From positions 62,001 through 126,000 of the forward strand of contig PABH01000042.1 in the NCBI GenBank assembly GCA_002702705.1: a DNA stretch of 64,000 nt, read 5' to 3'. Source of the stretch: Anaerolineaceae bacterium. Lineage in GTDB: Bacteria > Chloroflexota > Anaerolineae > Anaerolineales > Anaerolineaceae. The first letter of the stretch is position 1; the number at the start of each line of letters is the position of its first letter. This document shows, piece after piece, positions 27,668 through 36,351 of this stretch. Under the pieces are notes generated by a model that saw only the letters and a program-made list of their open reading frames with translations, had not been told where the DNA came from and ran no database searches. The translations under genes were made by a program, and so were the position numbers.

Positions 27668-29011
27668 TCAAGAGGCAACTTTATGCTTAATCACGGATAT
27701 CATTTCTGCATTGGTTGAAAATTTGTAAGAAGGTAAACCACGTTCCGCGGCAATTCGCATCTCTTCCAATTGTAAAGTTTTTAAGTCCAATTCCGTAACG
27801 ATGGTATCTTTGTTTTCCAAGAATTTTTTGCGGATTTTATCAATATCTTTTGGCGAATTGTTTGGCTTTTCCTCTAAATATTTCATCATACATTTAACTG
27901 CCGTTACCCCATCCCTGCGTGCCGTTCCAACCAAACCACTACTTGCTTCTCGAGCCCATCCTGCCAGAAAAACACCTTCTACATTTTCATTTAAGGAGGG
28001 ATCAAAACTCTCATAGGAAACACCATCACAAGCATATTTCGGTTTCATGTTTTTAAAATATTCTGTGTAGTTTACTGGTAATCCAAAAGAAGGATCAACC
28101 TTATCACCAATCGCAAAGATGACGGTATCGCACGGTAAAACGGAGAGTTTTCCTGTTCCGCGAGCTTTGGTATCACCATTTGCCACAACTAAGGTATTTT
28201 CTTCCACAACCATACCATTGACACGCCCATCTTCATCACCCTGGATACTCTTAGTAGAAAGTAAAAATCGAATTTTAAATTTTGTGTCGGAATTTGTTTC
28301 TTCGGCTTTTATCATTGCCGAATCAAAAAAGGAAATTATTTTTTGCGGATCTTGACCAATCGACTCCATTAATGGCGTAAAACGGTTTATCTCTTGATGA
28401 AAATCGTCAAAATCCAAGTTTTGGATTACATACTCAAGTTCTTTTTTAGTGAATTTAATTTCCGCCGGACCACGTCTGGCAATTGCAGTTACCGACTCAA
28501 CATGTTTTTCAGAGATTAGATATCGGGCGATATCCATCATCACATTACCAACGCCAATAATGGCAACATTTTTTCCAATTGCATAATCGCGCATACTAAA
28601 CGGCGGAAGTTGGTTGTAATAATAAACAATGTCCTTGGCGTGGTACACTCCCTCCAAAGATTCACCTTCTAGCCCCAACCATTTTGTTCCCTGTGCCCCA
28701 ACAGCCACTAAAACTGCATCAAACCCCATATCTCGCAATTCATTGAGCCGCATATCCCCATGTTCTCCGATTTCAAAATTTCCAAAATATTCAACTTCTG
28801 GCATTTCAATTATCGAATTAAATTGTTTTCGCAAACCATCTTTTAACTTATGTTTATCAGGATAAATGCCATATTCTGCTAACCCGCCTGGTTTTACATC
28901 ACGATTTAACAAAAATACATGAACACCTTGTTCTGCTAACTCTTTTGCTGCAAATAATCCTGCTGGTCCTGCACCGATAACGGCAACACAAAAATTACTA
29001 GCTGGTTTCAT
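27668..29011 (-). CDS. FAD-dependent ferredoxin/adrenodoxin-NADP reductase-like protein
   Basis: A 447-residue flavoprotein of the adrenodoxin reductase/FprA family. The FAD motif AVIGAGPAGLFAAKEL lies at residues 10-25. GGLAEYGIYPDKHKLK resembles the conserved GGLxRYGVAPDHxxxK block, and VAIIGVGNVMMDIARYL is the NADPH motif, followed by TAIARRGPAEIKFT. The C-terminus has GWAREASSGLVGTARRDG, matching the family's GWxKRGPxGxIGTN block in position. It probably transfers electrons between NAD(P)H and a ferredoxin. It is monocistronic. A relationship to the FAD domain of glutamate synthase small subunits is possible but less likely. Confidence 0.82.
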   Translation of the reverse strand: MKPASNFCVAVIGAGPAGLFAAKELAEQGVHVFLLNRDVKPGGLAEYGIYPDKHKLKDGLRKQFNSIIEMPEVEYFGNFEIGEHGDMRLNELRDMGFDAVLVAVGAQGTKWLGLEGESLEGVYHAKDIVYYYNQLPPFSMRDYAIGKNVAIIGVGNVMMDIARYLISEKHVESVTAIARRGPAEIKFTKKELEYVIQNLDFDDFHQEINRFTPLMESIGQDPQKIISFFDSAMIKAEETNSDTKFKIRFLLSTKSIQGDEDGRVNGMVVEENTLVVANGDTKARGTGKLSVLPCDTVIFAIGDKVDPSFGLPVNYTEYFKNMKPKYACDGVSYESFDPSLNENVEGVFLAGWAREASSGLVGTARRDGVTAVKCMMKYLEEKPNNSPKDIDKIRKKFLENKDTIVTELDLKTLQLEEMRIAAERGLPSYKFSTNAEMISVIKHKVAS

Positions 29012-29292
29012 AATGAGCCTTTCATAAAGGGGATAATTTGGAACTGTTGAGTTATTGGATTAATTATAACCAAATTTCACAATTCTTTGAAACTAATCGT
29101 AATATGGTTTAATTACACTTCCAACGATCTCATTCGTTTCACATAATCACATTAACAATTTGAGATTTTATTCTGCTGTGATGGGATGCATTATTTTATC
29201 AAAAAAAAGAAATTCCTGTGACCGGATTTACTTTTATAATTGGTCAACCTTATGCTATATTGAAAGCAAAGTATAAACTCAGGAAAATTATT

Positions 29293-29964
29293 ATGAATGA
29301 TAAAACCCCTATTCAATCGAGAAGCGCCTTTGTAAAACGGTCCGCCAATCGTACATATCGATGGGGTCCGCCATTCTGGACCATCGTAAGTATCATCTCA
29401 TTGTTCATCAATGCCATCTTAATCGCCATTTTATTAGGGCTTGGCAGCCAGATTTTTGAAATTAAAAACTTGGTTCAAAATCAACTTTTAGGGGGATTGG
29501 CAAACAATTTTGCCGCTATGGATGAAGCCCATATCACAACTACTATTCCTGTCGAAAATCAAACTGTTCGTGCTAATTTTGATCTGCAAATTCAACAGGA
29601 AACCGTAGTGCAGTTAAGTCAGGATGTCTATATCAATAACGCGGAAATTTATGATCTCTTTACACCAAACAGCGGTTTAAAAATAGATTATGCGATGGCA
29701 GATATTCGTTTACCAGCTGGTTCAACCTTACCGATCAATTTGACACTTGTCGTTCCGGTGGATCAGGAAATTCCGATTGACCTCGATGTTGCTGTCGATA
29801 TCCCCCTTAACCAATCCGACCTTCACACCCCTTTTACTGGCCTTCAGGAAGTTGTTGACCCATATCTTCAAACCCTGGAAAAACTGCCGGATTCTTGGAT
29901 GGAAGTTTTTTGTGGCAAAAATCCCGGAGCATTTTGCGCCTGGCTTTTCCAGGCGTATGATTGA
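29293..29964 (+). CDS. Single-span membrane protein of unknown function
   Basis: A 223-residue protein with a basic cytoplasmic N-terminus (about 30 residues), one membrane segment (about 32-55, IVSIISLFINAILIAILL) and an external domain of about 165 residues rich in beta-strand-like alternation. Two cysteines lie close to the C-terminus (FCGKNPGAFCAW). No known family is recognised. ATG 29293 is preceded by AGGAAA; the frame is open upstream to 29218 but that part lacks a ribosome binding site. It is followed 6 bp later by the M16 peptidase pair, suggesting co-expression. Confidence 0.7.
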   Translation: MNDKTPIQSRSAFVKRSANRTYRWGPPFWTIVSIISLFINAILIAILLGLGSQIFEIKNLVQNQLLGGLANNFAAMDEAHITTTIPVENQTVRANFDLQIQQETVVQLSQDVYINNAEIYDLFTPNSGLKIDYAMADIRLPAGSTLPINLTLVVPVDQEIPIDLDVAVDIPLNQSDLHTPFTGLQEVVDPYLQTLEKLPDSWMEVFCGKNPGAFCAWLFQAYD

Positions 29965-29970
29965 GGAAAA

Positions 29971-31269
29971 ATGCAAAATCCCGTTGTAAAAACAACCCTG
30001 GATAATGGGTTAACCATTTTCTTAAAAGAAATCCATACCGCACCAATCATTAGCCATTGGGTATGGTACCGGATTGGTTCTCGTTATGAAACACCCGGTA
30101 AAACGGGTATCTCCCATTGGGTTGAACATATGCAGTTTAAGGGCACCCATCGATTTCCAGGTTCAAAAATGGACCAACTCATTTCCCGAGAAGGTGGAAT
30201 CTGGAATGCCTTTACTCACCTGGATTGGACCACTTACTTTGAAACGATGCCTGCCGACAAAATAAATGTCGCAATGGAATTAGAGGCTGATCGAATGTTT
30301 AATAGCGTTTTTGACCAGAAAGAAGTTGATTCCGAACGAACCGTAATTTTGTCTGAAAAAGAAGGGAAAGAAAACGAACCAATCTTACGCTTAAACACTG
30401 CTGTTGTGGCGGCTTCATTTGAAAATCATCCATATAAACATGAAGTTATTGGTACAACAGAAGATCTTAACCGAATCAACCGAGATGATCTTTACCAACA
30501 TTATCGCCGCTATTACCACCCTGGCAATGCACACATTACGATGGCTGGAGATTTTGATTCGCATATTATGATTGATAAATTAAATTCCTTATATGCTGAT
30601 AAACCAGCCAGAGATTTGAAGCCACAATTTATCCAGCCTGAAGAGATTATAAAAAGCAAAAAAGAGATACTAATCAGTGGCCCTGGCGATACCTGTTTTG
30701 TTCAAATTGCATATCGTGCCCCTGCCGCAAACCACCCCGATTTTTCGGCTTACACCATTCTTGATAGTCTTCTCAGCGGACCAGCCAGCTTAAATATGTT
30801 TGGTGGTGGAGGAACCACCAATAAAACCAGTCGTCTTTACAAAAGTCTGGTAGAAAAAGATTTAGCGATCTCCATATACGGCGGATTACAAGCTACGATG
30901 GATCCCTTTATTTACGAACTGACCATAACGATCCATCCGGAACAAAAACCTGAGACCGTGATAAAAGCGCTTGATCAAGAGGTGGATCGTATTATCAATC
31001 GTCGAATCCGGCGGCCGGTGATCGAACGAGCAATCAAACAAGCGCGGGCACTATTTGCTTATGGTTTTGAGAACATCACCAATCAGGCCTTCTGGTTGGG
31101 TTATTCCGAAATGTTTGCAAATTACGAGTGGTTTACGACTTATCTTAATCGGCTCGAAGCCATTAAACCAGCGGATATCCGTTATGTGGCTGAAAAATAT
31201 CTAAACCCGGAAAATCGAGTGGTAGGAATATATATTCCTACGAAAGAACCCATAGGAGAAACTGCATGA
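29971..31269 (+). CDS. M16 family zinc metallopeptidase, catalytic partner
   Basis: A 432-residue insulinase/processing-peptidase-like protein. The inverted zinc motif HxxEH is present as HWVEH (about residues 46-50), and the downstream glutamate ligand lies in ELEADRM about 75 residues later. The two M16 halves are of usual size. It pairs with the next gene, which lacks the zinc motif, as in the known heterodimeric M16B peptidases with one active and one inactive subunit. No signal peptide is seen. Substrate peptides are unknown. Confidence 0.9.
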   Translation: MQNPVVKTTLDNGLTIFLKEIHTAPIISHWVWYRIGSRYETPGKTGISHWVEHMQFKGTHRFPGSKMDQLISREGGIWNAFTHLDWTTYFETMPADKINVAMELEADRMFNSVFDQKEVDSERTVILSEKEGKENEPILRLNTAVVAASFENHPYKHEVIGTTEDLNRINRDDLYQHYRRYYHPGNAHITMAGDFDSHIMIDKLNSLYADKPARDLKPQFIQPEEIIKSKKEILISGPGDTCFVQIAYRAPAANHPDFSAYTILDSLLSGPASLNMFGGGGTTNKTSRLYKSLVEKDLAISIYGGLQATMDPFIYELTITIHPEQKPETVIKALDQEVDRIINRRIRRPVIERAIKQARALFAYGFENITNQAFWLGYSEMFANYEWFTTYLNRLEAIKPADIRYVAEKYLNPENRVVGIYIPTKEPIGETA

Positions 31270-32561
31270 TGGAAATTAATTGGAAACATCTTCCCGGTGA
31301 AGATACCATCAACCGCACAGTTTTACCCAATGGTATTACGGTATTATGCAGTGAAAATTTTAACAGCCCTTCAGTTGTTATCAGCGGATATTTGCAAACC
31401 GGAAGCCAGCTTGATCCACCGAATAAGTATGGTCTGGCATTATTCACTTCGTATGGATTAATGAATGGCACTATTAATCGCCGTTTTCAACGGATTTATA
31501 GCGACTTGGAGTCGGCCGGAGCTAGCTTTGGGTTCGGAGCCAGCGTTCAAACGACAGGCTTCGGCGGGAGAGCATTGGTAGAAGATTTGGATTTATTGTT
31601 AAACACCTTATCTGATTGTCTTCAATGGCCTGTTTTCCCGCCCCGGCAATTCCGGCGGTTAAAAGCACAATTTTTAACCGGTTTGCAAATGCGCCAGCAG
31701 GATACCGCAGACCAGGCTTCAATGAAATTTGATGAGATTTTATTTAAAGATCATCCCTACGGCATTCCTGAAGATGGTTATTTCGAGACCGTATTGAATA
31801 TTACTCGAAACGACCTTTCACGATTTCACAAACAAACTTACAGTCCCCACGGAATGGTCATCTGTATTGTTGGTGCAATTCACGCAGCACAAGCAACGGA
31901 ATTGGTGTATAAAATCCTAGGTGGATGGAAGAACCCTGAGTATGTGAATCCGCCTGAAATCCCTTCCATTCCAGTCATCACGGAACCTGTTAGAGTACAT
32001 CTGCCGATCCCGGGAAAAGTACAAGTTGACTTAATTATGGGAAATTATGGTCCTTCACGCACATCGGAGGATTTTTTAGCTGCTTCCCTGGCAAATAATA
32101 TTCTGGGACAATTTGGTATGATGGGCAGAATTGGCTCCGCAGTACGTGAAAAATCGGGATTAGCCTACCATGCTTCTACCAGTCTAAATGCCTGGACACA
32201 AGGTGGTTCATGGGAGATCTCTGCAGGGCTGCACCCGAATAATGTTGAAAAAGCCATTTCTATTATTAAACAAGAAGTTTCCTCTTTTGTTAACTCAGGT
32301 GTCACAGAAGAAGAATTAGCAGATGCCAAAGCAAATTACATTGGGTGGCTGCCGCTTTCTGTAGAATCCAATAACGGTGTCGCCAGTGCTATTATTAAAA
32401 TGGAACGATTCCAATTGGGATTTAATTACTTAAGAGAATATCCTCAGAGAATTGAACGATTTAGCCAGCAAGATATTCAACAAGTTGCAAAAAAATATCT
32501 TGACCCTGAATCAATGGTAATCATAAGTGCTGGCCCTCCGTTAACTGGAGAATCTTCATGA
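31266..32561 (+). CDS. M16 family peptidase-like protein, non-catalytic partner
   Basis: A 431-residue M16 homologue whose start overlaps the stop of the catalytic partner by 4 bp (ATGA). Where the zinc motif HxxEH is expected it reads LFTSYGLMNG (about residues 57-66), so it cannot bind zinc in the normal way. The C-terminal R/Y substrate-binding region (AVREKSGLAYHASTSL) is retained, as is typical for inactive subunits that form the closed chamber with an active one. Confidence 0.88.
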   Translation: MMEINWKHLPGEDTINRTVLPNGITVLCSENFNSPSVVISGYLQTGSQLDPPNKYGLALFTSYGLMNGTINRRFQRIYSDLESAGASFGFGASVQTTGFGGRALVEDLDLLLNTLSDCLQWPVFPPRQFRRLKAQFLTGLQMRQQDTADQASMKFDEILFKDHPYGIPEDGYFETVLNITRNDLSRFHKQTYSPHGMVICIVGAIHAAQATELVYKILGGWKNPEYVNPPEIPSIPVITEPVRVHLPIPGKVQVDLIMGNYGPSRTSEDFLAASLANNILGQFGMMGRIGSAVREKSGLAYHASTSLNAWTQGGSWEISAGLHPNNVEKAISIIKQEVSSFVNSGVTEEELADAKANYIGWLPLSVESNNGVASAIIKMERFQLGFNYLREYPQRIERFSQQDIQQVAKKYLDPESMVIISAGPPLTGESS

Positions 32562-32932
32562 GTATTTCAATACTACGAACAGGGGTTGATCTGATCGAAA
32601 TATCCCGTCTGGTAGATTTGGAACCAAAAATAAAAACAAGGTTTTTGGACCGAGTTTACACCACACGTGAAAAAGAAATATGTGGGGAGAATCAGGCAAC
32701 GTTAGCAGGAAGATTTGCAGCGAAAGAAGCTGTCTCTAAAGCATTGGGGAGTGGTATCGGTGAAATTCACTGGCAAGATATTGAGATTCTTAAAGGAGAT
32801 GAAGGGGAACCAATTCTTCACCTCCATCAAAAAGCATTGGAGCGCTCTAACCAACTGGGAATAAAAATATGGTCGATCAGCATTAGTCATAATAAGACCA
32901 CAGCAGTCGCTTATGTGGTTGGAATTGGATAA
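32558..32932 (+). CDS. acpS: Holo-[acyl-carrier-protein] synthase
   Basis: A 124-residue 4'-phosphopantetheinyl transferase that charges ACP for fatty acid synthesis. The magnesium/CoA-binding signatures TGVDLIEISRL (residues 7-17) and GRFAAKEAVSKALG (about 52-65) are intact, and SISHNKTTAVAYVV closes the fold. Length is normal. Its ATG overlaps the end of the M16 gene by 4 bp. Confidence 0.95.
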   Translation: MSISILRTGVDLIEISRLVDLEPKIKTRFLDRVYTTREKEICGENQATLAGRFAAKEAVSKALGSGIGEIHWQDIEILKGDEGEPILHLHQKALERSNQLGIKIWSISISHNKTTAVAYVVGIG

Positions 32933-32955
32933 GAAGTTTCAGGTAAAATAAGTGA

Positions 32956-33615
32956 ATGAAGATCCTGGCAGTCAGTGACATTGAATTAGGTTATATTTAT
33001 CAACCTCGGATCAGCGAACGTTTTTCTGATGTAGACCTGATTATCAGCTGTGGTGATTTACCCCATTATTACCTGGAATATATAATTTCTATGTTAAATG
33101 TTCCCCTATATTATGTTAATGGAAATCATGCCAATAAAATTGAAATCACCACTGCTGGGGAAAGAAGTTATCCTTGGGGTGCTATTAATGTTCATAAAAA
33201 AATAAAAATCGATGATACAGGTGTATTAATCGCCGGTATTGAAGGTTGCTTAAAATATAACAATGGACCCTACCAATACAGCCAAAATGATATGTGGGGA
33301 ATGGTATTTCAATTGGTACCGCAATTGCTGCTTAACAAGGTCAGATTTGATCGATATCTCGATTTATTTATCAGCCATGCTCCCCCGTATAAAATCCATG
33401 ATCAAGATGATTTACCACATACCGGAATAAAAGCATTTAATTGGCTTAATCGTGTATTTCAACCAACCTATCATTTGCATGGACATATTCATGTTTATCG
33501 AAATGATGCGGTTGTCGAGACAAAACTTAATAAAACCACCATTCTAAATTGTTACGGGTACAAAGAAATACTTTTTGATATGTTGCCTGTCATTAAAGGT
33601 TTAAAATTAGATTAA
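32956..33615 (+). CDS. Calcineurin-like metallophosphoesterase
   Basis: A 219-residue phosphoesterase. Motifs GDL (about residue 33), GNH (about 56), FISHAPP (about 136) and HLHGHIH (about 173) are present. The first motif, normally DxH, reads VSDIELGY, so one histidine ligand is missing; this occurs in a subfamily with VSDxxxxxLY-like starts. The GNHD motif is GNHA. It starts 23 bp after acpS and ends the operon; its stop abuts the stop of a convergent gene. Substrate unknown. Confidence 0.8.
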   Translation: MKILAVSDIELGYIYQPRISERFSDVDLIISCGDLPHYYLEYIISMLNVPLYYVNGNHANKIEITTAGERSYPWGAINVHKKIKIDDTGVLIAGIEGCLKYNNGPYQYSQNDMWGMVFQLVPQLLLNKVRFDRYLDLFISHAPPYKIHDQDDLPHTGIKAFNWLNRVFQPTYHLHGHIHVYRNDAVVETKLNKTTILNCYGYKEILFDMLPVIKGLKLD

Positions 33616-33840
33616 TTACTCCTTCACACCGAGCCATAAATGATTTGGCTGAATGCTTCCAGTATATAAAATCTCAATATGAAAATTTTCAGTAAACCCG
33701 GTAAATTTGTTTTCCGGGTTTAAATAACATACCGTAGGAAAGATACCGAACTTTTCTTGAAAGTAAATCGCTGCGTTAAAAATCCGTTCCTGGATTGATT
33801 TAGATTTTTCTTGATCGAACCAAAACATACCTGTAGTCAT
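33616..33840 (-). CDS. Small protein of unknown function (74 residues)
   Basis: Chosen start ATG 33840 (MTTGMFWFDQEKS), preceded by GGAGG at 8-9 bp. The frame is open further upstream but would overlap the neighbouring gene. The protein is soluble-looking, with a helical N-terminal half (IQERIFNAAIYFQEKFG) and a strand-rich C-terminal half (FHIEILYTGSIQPNHLWLGV). No family is recognised. It lies 19 bp after the degenerate FtsK-like gene and shares its promoter, so the two probably work together. Confidence 0.65.
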   Translation of the reverse strand: MTTGMFWFDQEKSKSIQERIFNAAIYFQEKFGIFPTVCYLNPENKFTGFTENFHIEILYTGSIQPNHLWLGVKE

Positions 33841-33859
33841 TTTTTTGCCTCCGCATGGT

Positions 33860-34672
33860 TTAACTGTGCAATTTTGGTACCCAAAACTGAATCCATTCAG
33901 AACCAATTCTCGTCATAAAGTTACGGTTAGGCTTTAGTTGGTTGATCAAGGCAGGTGGGAATGCTTTTTTATATGGCAACAATACTTTTTCATCAGTTTG
34001 CCCGATAATCCGTGTTTTAAATTGCTGACCATATTTCTCCATAACCAACTGATTTTCTAAATTAATCCCTGCTAAAGGCCAAACTTGGACTTTTGCACCA
34101 TTTCGTACTAACCATTCATAATTAAGACGAACCTGAACATCCAATTGTTCCAATTGGTTAAGGTCATCCATAAAAAACAGAATGGTTGGACCTAATTGCC
34201 TTCCATGGTGACGGGCATCTGCCAATTGCGACAAATACAATACCCAATCCTCTGCCACGGTTTCATATCCACCCACGATTCCACTACAAAAATCAAACTG
34301 CGGATCAAATTTTTGAATATATTCTGTCCATTTATCAGGATACTCTGAAACAATTAAGTATTGGATTTGATCCGGGCGATTGTATTGAGTGATCGAATTA
34401 ATCATCACCATCATTAATCTGCGTAAAGAAGGTAAATGATCATTAGCAAAAAGAATTGACTGCGGTTTTGTATCTTCTAAATCAAATAATACAGGTGAAT
34501 CTTGGCCTGCTAGTCCCAAAAGAGCAGTTTTTTCTGGTAAATGTTGGTATTTCGTCAACAAATCATCGAGTGAATACTCACGATAATCTTTCATGAGATT
34601 ATTTTTACGGACATAATCGAGAATTCTCTCGTTTTTCTTCACAAAATTTTGATCAAAAGTTAATTCAGTCAT
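33860..34672 (-). CDS. Degenerate FtsK/HerA-like P-loop protein
   Basis: A 270-residue protein without a strong family match. Its central part aligns by pattern with the FtsK/SpoIIIE motor core: an LLGLAGQDSPVLFDLEDTKP lead-in strand pair, then SILFANDHLPSLRRLM where a Walker A (AGxxGxGKS) would be expected, then a helix, QYLIVSEY, later TILFFMDDLNQLE as a Walker B-like strand, and FKTRIIGQTDE near the end. The P-loop lysine is absent, so ATP hydrolysis is unlikely. It is first in a two-gene operon under a strong promoter with a large palindrome. The fold assignment is inference. Confidence 0.55.
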   Translation of the reverse strand: MTELTFDQNFVKKNERILDYVRKNNLMKDYREYSLDDLLTKYQHLPEKTALLGLAGQDSPVLFDLEDTKPQSILFANDHLPSLRRLMMVMINSITQYNRPDQIQYLIVSEYPDKWTEYIQKFDPQFDFCSGIVGGYETVAEDWVLYLSQLADARHHGRQLGPTILFFMDDLNQLEQLDVQVRLNYEWLVRNGAKVQVWPLAGINLENQLVMEKYGQQFKTRIIGQTDEKVLLPYKKAFPPALINQLKPNRNFMTRIGSEWIQFWVPKLHS

Positions 34673-34684
34673 ATCTCACCTTTC

Positions 34685-34717
34685 AGAATATTTGTTCTAT
34701 TATAGAACAAATATTCT
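34685..34717. promoter_or_regulatory. 33-bp perfect palindromic operator
   Basis: AGAATATTTGTTCTA, TTA, TAGAACAAATATTCT: 15-bp perfect arms with a 3-base centre. The centre coincides with the -10 box of the minus-strand promoter, so a bound protein would block transcription. The binding protein is not identified. Confidence 0.75.
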
Positions 34718-34727
34718 TGAGAGTCAA
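34699..34727 (-). promoter_or_regulatory. Promoter of the degenerate FtsK-like operon
   Basis: On the minus strand TTGACT (34727-34722), 17-bp spacer, perfect TATAAT (34704-34699). The start codon is 26 bp further, preceded by AAGGTGAG. Confidence 0.85.
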
Positions 34728-34816
34728 TAACTGATTCGAAGTAACTTTATTAATAATTTTTTTAATTTTAAATTGGGTTTTTTTCTGGACATTTTGTTTT
34801 TGTTACTCAAAATGAA

Positions 34817-34844
34817 TTGACATTTTTCTATCGATAAATATACT
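34817..34844 (+). promoter_or_regulatory. Promoter of the first beta-propeller gene
   Basis: TTGACA (34817-34822), 16-bp spacer, TATACT (34839-34844). The predicted leader is about 45 nucleotides, with AAGGAG before the ATG at 34895. Confidence 0.8.
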
Positions 34845-34894
34845 TTCCATAGGGGCTGATCGTTCAAATCGAATTTATATTAAGGAGCCGATTC

Positions 34895-36283
34895 ATGAAA
34901 CATTTTGTTTTTAAGTTGGTCTTAAGTTTAACCCTGCTTATCGTTGTTGGGGTGGCCGCGGTCCCCAAGCCAGTTTCTGCTGAGGAAGATGTGGGGATAA
35001 CAGACGGTCCCGGATGGGTTATTGTAGCCAGCAATGAAAGTATTATCGTTAATGAGCGTGAAATTGATGCTGCGGCTATTTATGTAGTAAATACAGGCTC
35101 GAATATTAAATATGGACCGTTTTTAATCGATGAACTGATGGTTTATGATGAATCCCTTGATCCTAGAGTTCCCACGGGGAGTCAAATTTTTGATGTGACC
35201 CTTACTCCCGATGGGTTTACAGCATTGGTTTCAGATTTTGGCAATGGACTCATTCATTTTATTGATGTATCGAAGCCAATTCCCAGGCCACCAGTTTATT
35301 TGGGTTCCGTTAAACTTGATATGTTTGCGGAAGATATCGCCATCAGCAGTGATGGAAAATATGCTTTGATTTCCGATGGCGGATTTACCAAGTATGTTTA
35401 CGTAATCAATATTGCCCAGCAAGAAGTAGTTTATCAAATGGTTTTACCAAGGGTGGAGAGTTCTGTACCAAACGTATTTTTTGATGCTTATGCTAATGCA
35501 GTTGCTGTAAGTGACAATGGAACAGTGATTATTGCCGATTATTTTGGTAATGCTGTTCATTCTTTGCTGCTGGATGAAGATGGTCGTTTAACATACTTGG
35601 GTTCCCACCAATATTATTTGAGCAAGACCGGAGAAGTGATTTTTAATCTAACAAGTGATGACTTTCGAATTGGTCCTGTTAATGTTGCTATTGCTCCGGA
35701 TGGGGTTACCGTTTTGGTTTCCAATGCGACCGCATATTATGATGACAGCCTGGATATTTATGATCATCAATATAGTGTCGGTGTATACCGCATTACCTCA
35801 CCGGGAGTAATTGAGTTTGTCGAGGTGGTCAACGGACTTTCCCACGCCATGCAGAGTATTGTGTTTAATGAAACCGGTGACAAAGCCTACATGCATGGTA
35901 ACGGTAGTGTTACCGATTGCCAATTCGTGGATTCTGTTTTCGGATGTACGAATCTAAATGATGGATTGTTTGTGATGGATATCTTAGGTTCCGGGAACGT
36001 TCAATTTAATGACACCCAATCAACAGAACTCTCTCATTACACATCCAGCCAATTATTTGGGGTGGATACGATCGCTTTTTTTGATCAAAAAGCTTACCTT
36101 ACATATCCCACCATAAGTATTATGCTTGAAGAATATCCTAATCGCACTTTATCTGTGGTTGATTTGCAGTCATTTACATTAACAGATGTGGATTGGGGTC
36201 TTACCGAAGAGATTACCCCCATAGGGCTTACGGTACGGCAGTTTATTCCGGTTGAAATTTATCTGCCAATTATTTCAAAGTAA
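34895..36283 (+). CDS. Secreted beta-propeller-like protein, copy 1
   Basis: A 462-residue exported protein. A signal peptide occupies residues 1-28 (cleavage probably after VSAEE or near it). The mature part contains repeated strands of the YncE/LVIVD type, for example DVTLTPDGFTALVSDFGNGL, DIAISSDGKYALISDGG and NVAIAPDGVTVLVSNATAYY, which indicate a multi-bladed propeller. It ends in IYLPIISK. This type of short hydrophobic C-terminus plus a basic residue recurs in many Chloroflexota exported proteins (from memory) and in the next gene. No catalytic residues are recognised; binding or structural surface role is inferred. Confidence 0.8.
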   Translation: MKHFVFKLVLSLTLLIVVGVAAVPKPVSAEEDVGITDGPGWVIVASNESIIVNEREIDAAAIYVVNTGSNIKYGPFLIDELMVYDESLDPRVPTGSQIFDVTLTPDGFTALVSDFGNGLIHFIDVSKPIPRPPVYLGSVKLDMFAEDIAISSDGKYALISDGGFTKYVYVINIAQQEVVYQMVLPRVESSVPNVFFDAYANAVAVSDNGTVIIADYFGNAVHSLLLDEDGRLTYLGSHQYYLSKTGEVIFNLTSDDFRIGPVNVAIAPDGVTVLVSNATAYYDDSLDIYDHQYSVGVYRITSPGVIEFVEVVNGLSHAMQSIVFNETGDKAYMHGNGSVTDCQFVDSVFGCTNLNDGLFVMDILGSGNVQFNDTQSTELSHYTSSQLFGVDTIAFFDQKAYLTYPTISIMLEEYPNRTLSVVDLQSFTLTDVDWGLTEEITPIGLTVRQFIPVEIYLPIISK

Positions 36284-36351
36284 ATACGAATTATTTTAAT
36301 AAAAGTAAAAAATCATATCCGATTATCGACAATTCTTGAGGAAGTGAACTA

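Noticed and set aside
34685-34717. SOS/LexA box
   Set aside because: GTTC and GAAC are present, but the GAAC-N4-GTTC arrangement is not; each possible box has one imperfect half.
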